Shown piece by piece: positions 34,878 through 43,706 of a stretch of 64,000 bases of DNA. Position 1 is the stretch's first letter. Each line of letters starts with the position of its first letter. Below the pieces are notes generated by a model. The model ran no database searches, was not told the DNA's origin, and saw only the letters and a program-made list of their open reading frames with translations. This DNA comes from Rhodomicrobium lacus (GTDB lineage Bacteria > Pseudomonadota > Alphaproteobacteria > Rhizobiales > Rhodomicrobiaceae): contig NZ_RZNF01000002.1 of the NCBI RefSeq assembly GCF_003992725.1, positions 620,001 to 684,000 of the forward strand. The letters are read 5' to 3'. The translations under genes and the position numbers were made by a program.

Positions 34878-35516
34878 TCAGAGCTTGAAGCGTGGAAGGT
34901 ATTGGCCGAACCGCATGCTGCCATCGATCGGCGGCGCGTCTGCGAATGTGATCTGTCGCTTGTGCGAGAAATCGACACGAATTTCTGTCTCCGGCGATTT
35001 CGCCGCCCGAAGCGCCGTGAGCGCGCGTCGTCGCGCCTCGCGAGAGGGTGTCTTGAGCCTCGCGCTGCCGATGCGGGAACGGTTGAAGACGAAAGCGCGC
35101 GGCGGCTTGTAGGTAACGATGCGCACAAGGTATCGCGCGAGGAACGGACCGTGCCCAATCGGCGTGCGGCCCACCTTCGCGCGCCCGAAAACAAACCGCG
35201 CCGGGTATGCGATCACGTCGACGAGCGTGCCGTCGACATAGCCGAGATAGCGCACAGCGCCCGCGCGCACGCCCACTTCCCAGGCGGCCACAAGGGCTTC
35301 ATCGATGACCCGCCGTTTGCGCGGCTCGGGCCAGTCCGGGAACCACAGCCGCACCCCGTCATGAACGGCGAGCCAGGGCAGAAAATGCGCCGGCGCCGTC
35401 TGCGGATCGAGCACCTGCTCGACCGGCACCGGCAGATCGTCGCTCATGCCCGCCGCGAGGCCTTCCTCGAACGGCGCCTTGTTCGGCGGCAGAATGTCGG
35501 GGACACTCGCGCTCAT
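34878..35516 (-). CDS. Baseplate/tail protein gpI
   Basis: The 212-residue protein matches the P2 tail protein I family: VEQVLDPQTAPAHFLPWLA, then RRVIDEALVAAWEVGVRAGAV, which help connect the baseplate wedge with tail fibres. Order gpW-gpJ-gpI is preserved and the start overlaps the end of gpJ by 4 bases. Confidence 0.9.
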   Translation of the reverse strand: MSASVPDILPPNKAPFEEGLAAGMSDDLPVPVEQVLDPQTAPAHFLPWLAVHDGVRLWFPDWPEPRKRRVIDEALVAAWEVGVRAGAVRYLGYVDGTLVDVIAYPARFVFGRAKVGRTPIGHGPFLARYLVRIVTYKPPRAFVFNRSRIGSARLKTPSREARRRALTALRAAKSPETEIRVDFSHKRQITFADAPPIDGSMRFGQYLPRFKL

Positions 35517-36424
35517 CCTGCCACCTCGACAGATAGTTCGATCACGCCCGGGATCGGGATCGTGTAGGGATCGGCCGGGATATCGGCGGGCGAGGTCAGA
35601 TCCGCTCGGGTCACCGAAAGGCCATAGGCTGCGCCTTCGAGTGCCGAGCGAGGCACCTGTGCCCCGATCAGCATGCGCGCCTGCCCGGCAGCAAGAATAC
35701 GCGCCTCAGCCTCGGCGCGAACGGCCTCGGCATCCGGGCCAGTCGGCACGATTATCGTGCCGGTCACATCGTAGACGCCGCGCGTCGCCCGCAGCACCGA
35801 AAGGCTGGTGGCTTCCGGTTTCACGGTCGTGTTGTTCGTCGCGGCGCGCACGAGCGCTAGCTCGGTATCGGTCGCGTCGCGCCCCGACGGTCCGGCGATC
35901 ACGAGATCGACGTCGCCACGCCGCCCGTGAACCGCCCGCCCGATAACCGCCGCATGGTGAAGCTGCGGCCAGGCCGTCATTGCCTCATAGAGGTAACGCT
36001 CAGCACTGCCCGCAGCCGGCCGCGTGAAGGCCAGCAGATAGCGCGCGAGCAATCGCGCGTCGCTCTCCATGACGGCTTCAGTCGTGTCTGTCGCGGGCAC
36101 GACGACGAGCCTCTGCACGCCGATGCGCGCGCAGACATTGTCGAGATCGGCTTTCTGTGCCGTGGGCGCGAGCACGGCCCGCACAGCATCGTTGACGCGC
36201 GCCCTGTCGAGCAGCCGCAGATAGCTCCACGCCTGCGAGGCGATCACCACGGGATCGGTTTCGAGCGCGTCGACATCATAAGACGGGAGCGTCGGGTCCA
36301 CGGCCCTCGCCGCCGCCCAGACGACCGTAAACCGCGCGAGAAACTGCTCTTGCAGCGTCTCATAATCGAGCGCCTCGATGGCGTCGGGCGCGGGCATGCG
36401 CGTCAGATCGATGGCAGCCGCCAT
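35513..36424 (-). CDS. Baseplate J family protein
   Basis: The 303-residue protein is a baseplate wedge protein of the gpJ / Mu gp47-like family. Typical features are the N-terminal YETLQEQFLARFTVVW and the central GVQRLVVVPATDTT. The C-terminal part includes GPDAEAVRAEAEARILAAGQ and VPRSALEGAAYGLSV. It forms the wedge with gpW and gpI, which flank it. Confidence 0.93.
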   Translation of the reverse strand: MAAAIDLTRMPAPDAIEALDYETLQEQFLARFTVVWAAARAVDPTLPSYDVDALETDPVVIASQAWSYLRLLDRARVNDAVRAVLAPTAQKADLDNVCARIGVQRLVVVPATDTTEAVMESDARLLARYLLAFTRPAAGSAERYLYEAMTAWPQLHHAAVIGRAVHGRRGDVDLVIAGPSGRDATDTELALVRAATNNTTVKPEATSLSVLRATRGVYDVTGTIIVPTGPDAEAVRAEAEARILAAGQARMLIGAQVPRSALEGAAYGLSVTRADLTSPADIPADPYTIPIPGVIELSVEVAG

Positions 36425-36425
36425 G

Positions 36426-36827
36426 TCAGACCTCGGAAAGTGTGTAGCCGTATTTGCTGGATGCCAGCGAGATGCGGCGCAGCCCTTCGGAGCGCGTGTC
36501 GCCCAGATGGCCGCGCGGTCGATACTCGCCCTCGATCACGAGCGCCAGTTGACCGAGGCGGATCGCGTCGGCGGTGTTCCCCGACGTGTCGATCCGCGCG
36601 ACCTTGAAGCGCGGCTCCCAGAGGTCGAGAGCCGTCGCGAGGGTCGTGATGAAGAGCAGAATGGTTTTCGGCACGAGCAACCGGCCCAACAGGGCCGAGC
36701 CGATCGCGCCGAACCAGCGGCGCATCACCCGGTCGCCGAGGCGCGTCGTGAAGATCACATCGATCGACTGCACCACATGGGCGAAGCCGTCGAGCGGGCG
36801 CCCGGTGACGCGATCAAGCCCCGCCAT
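36426..36827 (-). CDS. Baseplate wedge gpW / gp25-like protein
   Basis: The 133-residue protein has the gp25-like lysozyme-fold wedge signature IDVIFTTRLGDRVMRRWFG near residue 23 and the ending EPRFKVARIDTS...LVIEGEYRPRGH. It is the inner baseplate wedge component of contractile tails. Its start overlaps the gene at 36814. Confidence 0.9.
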   Translation of the reverse strand: MAGLDRVTGRPLDGFAHVVQSIDVIFTTRLGDRVMRRWFGAIGSALLGRLLVPKTILLFITTLATALDLWEPRFKVARIDTSGNTADAIRLGQLALVIEGEYRPRGHLGDTRSEGLRRISLASSKYGYTLSEV

Positions 36828-37020
36828 CGGACGCCGCCGCCTTGACGGCCTTTTTCGGCTCCGTCGTGGTCTGCTCGACCTGCGGCACGATGTTGCCGTG
36901 GTCGAGATCGAACCGCGCCGCGGCGTCGTCGAGATGCACGATGCGGGTTTCGGGCACGCGCGCGCCGTTGATGCGGACGATACCAGGCCGCACAGTGTAG
37001 GGTTTCGTGGTCATGGTCAT
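36814..37020 (-). CDS. Small phage protein in the baseplate cluster
   Basis: The 68-residue protein begins MTMTTKPYTVRPGIVRINGA and ends in a Lys/Ala-rich tail. It overlaps both neighbours by 4-14 bases, so it is embedded in the translationally coupled baseplate operon. The family is not recognised with confidence. Confidence 0.6.
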   Translation of the reverse strand: MTMTTKPYTVRPGIVRINGARVPETRIVHLDDAAARFDLDHGNIVPQVEQTTTEPKKAVKAAASDGGA

Positions 37021-37289
37021 CCTTTCAGATGGTCGGGAAGGTCGGGCATGGGCATCGTCTGCCCAGCCATGGAATGAGTGCTATCGGCGCAAAACATGAT
37101 CTGCCCGGCTTCGATGAAGTAGTGGCAGACAGGGTCGCCCGCATAGCCGCCGAACGTGATCTTCACGCTCGGGCTGAACGTCGGGGCCTCAAGATCGCCG
37201 TTGAATTCCCACGTCACCGGCCCCTCGGTGCGGATCAGATGCTTAGACCGGCGGGCCGGGAGGCCCAGGCGGCGCGGAGACGTGGCCAT
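37017..37289 (-). CDS. DUF6527-type small phage protein
   Basis: The 90-residue protein contains the pattern WEFNGDLEAPTFSPSVKI and CHYFIEAGQIMFCADSTH, with conserved Cys/His residues as in DUF6527 phage proteins that may bind metal. It overlaps gpV by 47 bases in another frame. Function is unknown. Confidence 0.72.
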   Translation of the reverse strand: MATSPRRLGLPARRSKHLIRTEGPVTWEFNGDLEAPTFSPSVKITFGGYAGDPVCHYFIEAGQIMFCADSTHSMAGQTMPMPDLPDHLKG

Positions 37290-37782
37290 GCGTGTCGTCG
37301 ATATGTTTGCTGTTCGACTTCACGTAGCCGTCCTTGAAGTCGGCGTTGCCGGCGACTTCTATGTCCCCCTTGATCTTCACCTTCGGCCCGGTGATCGACA
37401 GCGCGTCGCCATCGAGCACGATTTTCCATGGGCCAAACGTAACCACGTTCTCGTCGCCCTTCTCGGAGGGCTGCTTATTCTCGTCAGAGAATGCCGCATT
37501 AATCGCGAGACCCTGTCGCTTCGCGCCGACCGGGTTGAGCGCGAGCATCGTCTGCCCCTGCTTCGGCGGCAGCCATGTCTTGATCGCGCCGCCGCTTTCG
37601 GCCCACGGGATCGCGGGGCCGAGGATCGGCTGGCCGTTCGCGTCTTCGCCGAGCTTCAGGCGGAGCGTTCCTGTCTTCGCGTCGACCTCGTGAACGGGGC
37701 CGATCTGTATCATGTTCGCAATGATCCGCCGCAACTCGGCAATTTCCGCCTTCAGAAGCAGGATTTCGTCACCGAAAGCCAT
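37243..37782 (-). CDS. Baseplate assembly / spike protein gpV
   Basis: The 179-residue gpV-type spike protein has an OB-like N-terminal domain (GPVHEVDAKTGTLRLKLG, then GAIKTWLPPKQGQTMLALN) and a beta-helical C-terminal part with KIKGDIEVAGNADFKDG. The tail ends in HIDDTHGHVSAPPGPPGPPV. The protein pierces the outer membrane at contraction. The HxH near the end may hold the iron at the spike tip. Confidence 0.9.
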   Translation of the reverse strand: MAFGDEILLLKAEIAELRRIIANMIQIGPVHEVDAKTGTLRLKLGEDANGQPILGPAIPWAESGGAIKTWLPPKQGQTMLALNPVGAKRQGLAINAAFSDENKQPSEKGDENVVTFGPWKIVLDGDALSITGPKVKIKGDIEVAGNADFKDGYVKSNSKHIDDTHGHVSAPPGPPGPPV

Positions 37783-38549
37783 TATCCGGAATTCTCCGTG
37801 AAAACCCTGCCGTCGCCGAAGTCGACCGTCAGGCTCGATGTGGTCACGGCGGCTGCCTTATCGTCGTGAGGCCCTATGCCCACAGCCTTTCGACCCTCCG
37901 CGCTGATGCCGAGGATCGCTGCCGCCTTCTGCCACTCCGGCCAGCCGTCACCCACATGCACGAGGCTGTGGATCAGATCCGCGATATCGGCCGTGTCGGG
38001 ATCGCCCCGAAGCGCGGCCTCGATCTCGTCCCAGAATGACGTGTCGATACCGGGCGATGGATCGCCGATCGTGTCGACCGTCAGAACCAGCTCGCGGCCA
38101 GCGAAGCGGATGCCCTTGCGAACGCTGCCGCCACGCTTGACCGAGAGCGATTTCTTGCCGGTGACAAGCCTGCGCCAGATATCGAGCCAAACGCCATCGC
38201 CATGCTGGAGCGCGGCGACGATCTGAAACCGCAACACGTCAAGCGCCGCCTCCATCCCTTCATCGGTGTGAGGGATCGTGATGGCGTGCACACCCGCTTC
38301 CGTGGTCACGGGTGAGGCGATGCCGATCTCGAAGACGAGCGACAGAGAGCGAGCCGGGGCGAAAAGATCGCCACCAGAGACCGTAGCGTCATCGTCGTCG
38401 GTGTAGACGGCGACGAACGGTCCGGGCTCCGTGTCAAGGTGATCGTCGAGCGGAGAATTCCGGCTGTCGTAGACGCGCCCCTCGGCGAAGGTGCGGCCCG
38501 CGAGGGCCTTCACCGTCGCAATGCGCAACACCAGTCCAACGAGGCTCAT
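37782..38549 (-). CDS. Phage protein of unknown function (head-tail connector region)
   Basis: The 255-residue protein has its start overlapping or touching neighbours, with no recognised domain. Segments such as PFVAVYTDDDDATVSGGD and FEIGIASPVTTEAG suggest a beta-rich structural protein. Position between the head-tail joining gene and gpV suggests a tail completion or connector role. This is inferred only from gene order. Confidence 0.65.
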   Translation of the reverse strand: MSLVGLVLRIATVKALAGRTFAEGRVYDSRNSPLDDHLDTEPGPFVAVYTDDDDATVSGGDLFAPARSLSLVFEIGIASPVTTEAGVHAITIPHTDEGMEAALDVLRFQIVAALQHGDGVWLDIWRRLVTGKKSLSVKRGGSVRKGIRFAGRELVLTVDTIGDPSPGIDTSFWDEIEAALRGDPDTADIADLIHSLVHVGDGWPEWQKAAAILGISAEGRKAVGIGPHDDKAAAVTTSSLTVDFGDGRVFTENSG

Positions 38550-38551
38550 GG

Positions 38552-38962
38552 CTATGCCTGCTTGAGCCGCGTGCAGTGCAGAACAAGCCGCGAGGCGTTG
38601 TCCGGCAGTGGATCGCGTGCGATTTCGTAAATGGGCTGCCCCTCGCGGTCGAGAGCCTGAATTCGGTCTTTCTCGCGCGGCCAGTCGGCCCGCGAGGCAA
38701 AGGCGGCTTTCGGCACGCTCACGCGGATCGGCCCGGCTTCGAGATTGACGCCGAAATTGCCGCCGATGCGGTCGCCGTCCGTGCGCTGCAACCCGTGATC
38801 CTCGGTTAGGATCGCGTAAAGATCGCGCTCCTGCCGATTTGGATCAGCACCGCCCGCCGAATATTTGCCGGAGCGCATGGGAAGGATGCGGACAAGCTCG
38901 CCGAAGGTCGCGTCGACCGCCGTCGCTGTGACGGCATCGATTGCCGCGAAAGGTGATGCCAT
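38552..38962 (-). CDS. Head-tail joining-type phage protein
   Basis: The 136-residue protein contains SPFAAIDAVTATAVDATFGE at the start and RVSVPKAAFASRADWPREKD, a pattern seen in small head-tail joining proteins encoded after the capsid gene. It is followed directly by the gene at 37782-38549. The family assignment is tentative. Confidence 0.6.
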   Translation of the reverse strand: MASPFAAIDAVTATAVDATFGELVRILPMRSGKYSAGGADPNRQERDLYAILTEDHGLQRTDGDRIGGNFGVNLEAGPIRVSVPKAAFASRADWPREKDRIQALDREGQPIYEIARDPLPDNASRLVLHCTRLKQA

Positions 38963-39319
38963 GATCCATCCTCAAAATTTGGTGCGGGGCTTGTGGCAGC
39001 CCCGCGCGCCCTTCGGTCCGACCCCGTTGCCGGTCCTACTCCCCTCAGCTCCACTCCGCGCGCATCGCCAGCCGGTCTTCGGTGCGCGCGCGGTCGCTTC
39101 GTTGCGTCGGTTTTTCGCGATGGGAACCCGCATGGCGGGAGACATCGTGGCGCATTCGAGCCAAGCCCAACCGGACAGCACCGGCAGGCTCCCCACATGC
39201 GCAGCGGGTAATGTCGCTCGATCACGATGCCCCCCGCGATGCGGGGTGCGCAGAGCTGGGTGGGGCACAGCTCTGCGCTTGGTGGCGGTCAGGGGGAAAG
39301 GCTGACCGCTTGGGCCTCG
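38963..39319. other. GC-rich intergenic stretch with hairpin, no firm gene
   Basis: The 357 bases separate the DUF2190 gene from the head-tail joining gene. Both strands are open over much of the length because of high GC, including a possible 98-residue minus-strand frame at 38972-39268, but the products are Arg/Pro/Ala rich and unlike any family I know. A perfect 11-bp stem (39248-39258 with 39268-39278) could be a terminator or a processing site. Confidence 0.45.
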
Positions 39320-39643
39320 TTAATTGCGGATGCGGACCTGCACAGCCGCGTCTGCCGCAAGCGCTGACGTGAACGCCTTGCCGATGGCTGCGTTGCTGCC
39401 TGCGGTAGCTGTCACGACTTTGTTCGTGGCGTCCCAGTAAAGCGCCGCGCCCTTGGAAATGGCCTCGGACGTGCCCTTCGCCAGCGTAAACACGCCTTCG
39501 AGCAGCACCGTAACCTCGTCGCCGATGGCCGCTTTCGTTTCGGCCACGCCGATCAGGGCGCCGATGACCACGACATCGCCGCTCGCAATGGCAGCCGACG
39601 CCGTGCCGGTGATGCGCTCACCGCGCTGAAAATAGTTCTTCAT
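39320..39643 (-). CDS. DUF2190 capsid-associated protein
   Basis: The 107-residue beta-rich protein fits DUF2190: MKNYFQRGERITGTASAAIASGDVV, ending ALAADAAVQVRIRN. Such proteins are encoded beside the major capsid gene and are thought to decorate or stabilise the head. It lies 78 bases from the capsid gene and has a plausible ribosome-binding site. Confidence 0.85.
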   Translation of the reverse strand: MKNYFQRGERITGTASAAIASGDVVVIGALIGVAETKAAIGDEVTVLLEGVFTLAKGTSEAISKGAALYWDATNKVVTATAGSNAAIGKAFTSALAADAAVQVRIRN

Positions 39644-39721
39644 GAGTGTCTCCAGAAATGGGGGAGTGCCGCCCGCCGTCCTCCGGCGAGCGGTTTACCC
39701 GCTTGTTCTTTCGGTGAGCGC

Positions 39722-41722
39722 TTAGTTGCCGGGGTTCTTGTAGAACGCCTTGTAGTCGATGACGCTGGCCCCGAAATCAAGGCGAGCCTTCAACTCGATG
39801 CCGTCGACCTCGAAGCCCACGCGCTGCTCGGTGTACAAGCCTTCAGAGCCTTCGAGATACGCATATTCGAGCGTATCCCACTGGGCAGGGTCGCCGATGA
39901 CGTGCCAGGGCGAATTCCCGCCGGGCACATAGAGACGATCCTCGACGATCAGCTCCATCGAGTTCTGGTAGACGTTCACGTCGCCGGTCTTCGTCGCTTG
40001 CACGCTGGTGAGCAGCTTCTGAGCCGCAACCTTGTGCTTGCGAGATACGGCGAGATACTTGCCGCGCAGATTGAGCGGCTTCCCGGCGGCGTCGACCTGC
40101 GCCCCCATCGCGATATCCGCGGCTTCAAGCGTCGTTTCGGACGGCGCGGCCCCGGCAGCGGCGAGGTTGCCGTGATCGGCGTGGAAAAGAGCCTTCCCGT
40201 CGCTCAAGGTCTGGTTGTTGATGAGTAGGTTCCAGACGGTATCGCTTTCGAACTCGGCCGCCGCGCGACCGAACAGCGTCGGGATGCGGTCGAAGGCGCC
40301 CAGGTCGTCGTTGATGAGCGACTGACGCGTGATTGCCACGATGCGGCCATAGGTGCCGATCGCGTATTTCGTCTGATCTTCGCCGAACGTCGCGTAGGTG
40401 TATTCGCCACCTTCGCGGACCTTCTTAAACTCAGGAAGGCCGGTCAGCATCACAATCGTGCGGTCTTTAAAGTCCGGCACGTTCGACTGGCGAGAGAACG
40501 GCTTCCAGGTCTGCACCGCGGTGCCGTAGCCGTCTCGCAGCCTCTTCGCTGCGACGTTGGCAAGCAAGAGCGGGAAATCGCTCGTCGACATCATGCCCGC
40601 GCGCGTCTCGAAGCCCATCAGCACGCTCGCCAATTCAAGCTTCCCGAGGCCGCGAAGGCGGGTGCCGCGCGTGTCTTCGATATAGGTGCGCCCCATCTCA
40701 AGGAGTGTCATCCCGCGATATTCGCGAGCGGCGGCGGTGAGTTGCGTGGCGCCCGGATTGGCGCGGTGCAAGACCGCGTTTTCCACCGCAGCGCGGCGGG
40801 TGTCGCCCTCGTCCTGCGTCACACGCACGGCGACGGTGTCGGTCGCGCGGGCGCGCGTGGCGAGCTCATCGAGCACATGGCGCCCGAATTCGACCGCGCT
40901 CGCGCCACCGTCAATATGACGCTGCAAGAAGTCGTCGCTCATGCCGTGTCGGCGAGCGAGCGCGGTGATTTCCGAGACGCGCGTGCGTTCGGCGCGCGTA
41001 GCCTCTTCGGTCAGAGCGCGCGTGTCGACGGGCGCAGGTGCGGCGGCAGGTGCGGCCGAGCGCTGAGCTTCATTCGCCGGATCTTCCGGCGTGGTGCGGA
41101 CGTTGTCCGGCATGGATTGCTCCTGAGTTGTGGTGATGACGGCCGGGAAAGAGCGCTCGCCGCCGTCTGAGCGGGCGCCGCGAACCTGCGCGCCGGGATC
41201 GGCGGGCACGGGCACGAAACTGATTTCATGGGGCGTCCAGCGCTCCACGATCCACTGCTCAACGTCGCCGCGCTTCTCGGCTTCGATGATGCGCACCTTG
41301 TCGATGCTGTAGCCGATCGAGATGTTGCGGACGATGCCTTCGCTGACCTTCCGCCAGAGCGTGTCCGACAATTCGTCGGTGCTCTCGCTCGGGAAGCGAA
41401 TGCGAGCGAGAGCCTTGTCGCCCTCGATCCAGGCGCGCTCGACCACGGCAACCTGCGTATCGGTCGACCAAGAACGATGGCTGTCGAGAACGGGGCCGCC
41501 AGCGGCCAGCCGCTCCATGTTGATGGCAGCCGCGCTGATGACCAGCGTTTCCTCATACGGAATACGGGTCCAGTCCTCCCAACGCGCCCGCATCACGGAA
41601 GCACCGGTCGAAAACACCACGTCGACTGTGCGCGCTTCCTTGTCGACCGAAGTCAGCGGGAGCGCGCGCATTTGCACGGGGAGATACACCTCCCGCGTTT
41701 CAATCTGCGGCATCTTGTTCAT
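39722..41722 (-). CDS. Fused prohead protease and major capsid protein
   Basis: The 666-residue polyprotein has an N-terminal region (about 1-175) that is a HK97-type prohead serine protease with His82 in VLDSHRS and Ser139 in NISIGYSI, plus EISFVPVPADPGA. A linker rich in Ala/Pro and a helical delta-like scaffold (about 200-290) follow. The capsid domain is at about 330-666, with GTYGRIVAITRQSLINDDLGAF and KALFHADHGNLAA. Protease, scaffold and shell in one chain imply self-cleavage during maturation. It overlaps the portal gene by 23 bases. Confidence 0.9.
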   Translation of the reverse strand: MNKMPQIETREVYLPVQMRALPLTSVDKEARTVDVVFSTGASVMRARWEDWTRIPYEETLVISAAAINMERLAAGGPVLDSHRSWSTDTQVAVVERAWIEGDKALARIRFPSESTDELSDTLWRKVSEGIVRNISIGYSIDKVRIIEAEKRGDVEQWIVERWTPHEISFVPVPADPGAQVRGARSDGGERSFPAVITTTQEQSMPDNVRTTPEDPANEAQRSAAPAAAPAPVDTRALTEEATRAERTRVSEITALARRHGMSDDFLQRHIDGGASAVEFGRHVLDELATRARATDTVAVRVTQDEGDTRRAAVENAVLHRANPGATQLTAAAREYRGMTLLEMGRTYIEDTRGTRLRGLGKLELASVLMGFETRAGMMSTSDFPLLLANVAAKRLRDGYGTAVQTWKPFSRQSNVPDFKDRTIVMLTGLPEFKKVREGGEYTYATFGEDQTKYAIGTYGRIVAITRQSLINDDLGAFDRIPTLFGRAAAEFESDTVWNLLINNQTLSDGKALFHADHGNLAAAGAAPSETTLEAADIAMGAQVDAAGKPLNLRGKYLAVSRKHKVAAQKLLTSVQATKTGDVNVYQNSMELIVEDRLYVPGGNSPWHVIGDPAQWDTLEYAYLEGSEGLYTEQRVGFEVDGIELKARLDFGASVIDYKAFYKNPGN

Positions 41723-43241
41723 CCTGTTTCTTGGAACTGTCCGACTTTTCCGGAGAGTTGGCGGATTGAGCCGCCCCTGTTGCCGTCACCTTGCGCGGGT
41801 CGATATCGAGGGTGATCCCTCGCTCGTCGAAAGCCTCGTTGATGCGGGCGATGGCGTCGAGCTGCTCGATCGGATCGTTGCCCCATTCGGCCACGAACTC
41901 ATCCCACGTCATCCGGCCAGACCTGACCGCAAGAATATCCGCCTCAAGGTCTTTCTTCGGATCGATAGGCTCGAAGCCAGGCGCGATCCATGTAACCGGA
42001 TACCCGCCCGGCCGCTGTTTGAGCGTGCCTGAAAGGATCGCGCATTCGATGAAGCGATCCCACGTCGGCTGGCAGTAGCGAGGAATGATCAGATGGTGCT
42101 GAATTTGCCTCACCAGCGCCCGAAACTCGATTTTCCCAGCCCTCAAGCTCGAATAGTTCGCCTGTCTCAGATCGCCCGTGAACTGATCGTAGGTAATGCC
42201 AGCGCCGGCCGCGACACTCATCGCTGCGTTGAGCGTGTAGGCTTCGAAACTGGTCGAGGATGACGGCTGTGCGAAGGTGACTTTCTCGCCGGGCTCCAGC
42301 CGGGTCATCATGCCCGGAGAAAGTTCGAGCGCTTCCGGCCCCCGCCGCGTTTCCGCGCTTGCTCTCGTTGCCGAGGCCAGGTTTGCGGGCATCCCAACAT
42401 CGGCAGATTCCACGAACCCAGCAAAGCAGCTTTCCACGCGGGCTTTGACGAGCGTCGCCTCCATGTAGTCGGCAAGATCGCGCGCCGTGAGCAAGATCGG
42501 CGCGAACCACGAGACGCCGCGAACTTGCCCGATGCGGAGCGGGCGATAGATATGCGCGATGTCGCGGGCGGGCACGAATACGCTGTCGAGCGAGCCCATG
42601 AGTGTCACGGGATCACCCGGATGCGCCTTTCGCACCCAATAGCCAGTGCGCTGGCCATCCGCGTCGAATTCGATGCCGAGCGTCGCCGTCCCACCCGAAG
42701 AGCGGCCCGGTATGCCCGATTTACTCTCGTCGAGCTGATCGCCCTCCATAAGTCGCAGATGCAGCGGCACCGGCAGAGTGCTGTCGGACGAGCGTGGGAG
42801 ATAGCGCACGAGCGCCTCGCCACCTTCGACCATCGCGCGAACAACCAGCGCCTGTGAGCCGTAGAAATCGACATCGCCGGAAACGATGGCCTGCTTCTGC
42901 CATTCGGCGAAAAGCGCATTCACCTTCTTATCGATCGCGCGCTTCCCCGTGCGGGAAGTCGGCACGATGCCCGTGCCCACGATGTGCGCGGCTAGCACAT
43001 CCGGCACTCTCGCCATAGGTGTGTTGCGCACCAGGTCGCGAGCGTGATCGCGCAGCTTTGCCAGCGCCGGGCTTATGCTGCCATTGGCCGACGCCCCACG
43101 GCTCCAGCCCATGGAGCGGCGCGGCGCGAGCGCACCGTCATAGGAGCGTTTTCGGAGCACCTTGACCGCCGCACGCGCCTGAAGGCGCCGCACTTCCGCC
43201 ATAGGCGAAAACACGCCGATAACTCGATCCAGAAACGCCAT
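41700..43241 (-). CDS. Portal protein, lambda gpB family
   Basis: The 513-residue lambda-type portal forms the dodecameric DNA gate at one head vertex. Family marks are RDHARDLVRNTPMARVPDVL (about 65-85), HIVGTGIVP, DVDFYGSQALVVRAMVEGGEAL and TYDQFTGDLRQANYSSLRAG. It follows the small gpW-like joiner and the GpA terminase, in the same order as lambda, although the tail is of P2 type. Confidence 0.93.
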   Translation of the reverse strand: MAFLDRVIGVFSPMAEVRRLQARAAVKVLRKRSYDGALAPRRSMGWSRGASANGSISPALAKLRDHARDLVRNTPMARVPDVLAAHIVGTGIVPTSRTGKRAIDKKVNALFAEWQKQAIVSGDVDFYGSQALVVRAMVEGGEALVRYLPRSSDSTLPVPLHLRLMEGDQLDESKSGIPGRSSGGTATLGIEFDADGQRTGYWVRKAHPGDPVTLMGSLDSVFVPARDIAHIYRPLRIGQVRGVSWFAPILLTARDLADYMEATLVKARVESCFAGFVESADVGMPANLASATRASAETRRGPEALELSPGMMTRLEPGEKVTFAQPSSSTSFEAYTLNAAMSVAAGAGITYDQFTGDLRQANYSSLRAGKIEFRALVRQIQHHLIIPRYCQPTWDRFIECAILSGTLKQRPGGYPVTWIAPGFEPIDPKKDLEADILAVRSGRMTWDEFVAEWGNDPIEQLDAIARINEAFDERGITLDIDPRKVTATGAAQSANSPEKSDSSKKQDEQDAAD

Positions 43242-43451
43242 TTATCGGCTCCGATTATGGGAAACGAGCACAGAACGCGGGCGAGAAGCGCCCGAAATCT
43301 CGCGCTCCATGGCCGCGAGCGACCGCTCCATCTCGTCGAGAGAGCGATAGGTCACTTCGCGCACCTCGCCGCCGCTCTCGTAGCGCACCTTGCGGGCACC
43401 GGTCGCGATGGCGCGCTTCAGCGCGTCGATGTCGGCTTGCGTGAAGGCCAT
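43242..43451 (-). CDS. gpW-type head-tail joining protein
   Basis: The 69-residue protein has FTQADIDALKRAIATGARKV then VTYRSLDEMERSLAAMEREI, the phage gpW family that sits between terminase and portal genes. It ends where the portal gene begins. Confidence 0.87.
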   Translation of the reverse strand: MAFTQADIDALKRAIATGARKVRYESGGEVREVTYRSLDEMERSLAAMEREISGASRPRSVLVSHNRSR

Positions 43452-43466
43452 CGGTGTCTCTCGTGC

Positions 43467-43519
43467 AAAAAAGTGCCGCCGGAACAGCCGCCTCTCAACG
43501 GAGGCGGTGAGCCGGCGGC
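43467..43519 (-). terminator. Intrinsic terminator between terminase and gpW-like gene
   Basis: A two-part minus-strand hairpin (CGCCTC with GAGGCG inside, GCCGCCGG with CCGGCGGC outside) ends in ACTTTTTTG. It sits 16 bases before the gpW-like start. Confidence 0.7.
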
Positions 43520-43631
43520 TTTCCGGGGCGGCGGGGGTATCCCCTTATTGCCGGTCTATGTTCCAAGACCTTGCTCAAGCCTCCCAAGGGCCGTGAGGCC
43601 GGGGATGCTGCTGGGTGCCTCGCGAGCAGTA

Positions 43632-43703
43632 CCAGACCGCCCTCTCGGGTATTCGTGTGGGGAGGCTGGCGCGGAGCTTCGAGCCCAGCCAGACCGCCCT
43701 CTC
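43632..43703. repeat. 15-bp direct repeat near the terminase stop
   Basis: The sequence CCAGACCGCCCTCTC occurs at 43632-43646 and again at 43689-43703, the second copy four bases before the 3' end of the terminase gene. The space between (42 bases) contains no gene. Possible roles are terminase recognition or leftover duplication. Confidence 0.5.
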
Positions 43704-43706
43704 AGT

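Noticed and set aside
38972-39268. 98-codon minus-strand frame beside the DUF2190 gene
   Set aside because: Both strands are open because of very high GC; composition is Arg/Pro/Ala-rich and no start signal is convincing. Reported only as an intergenic stretch.
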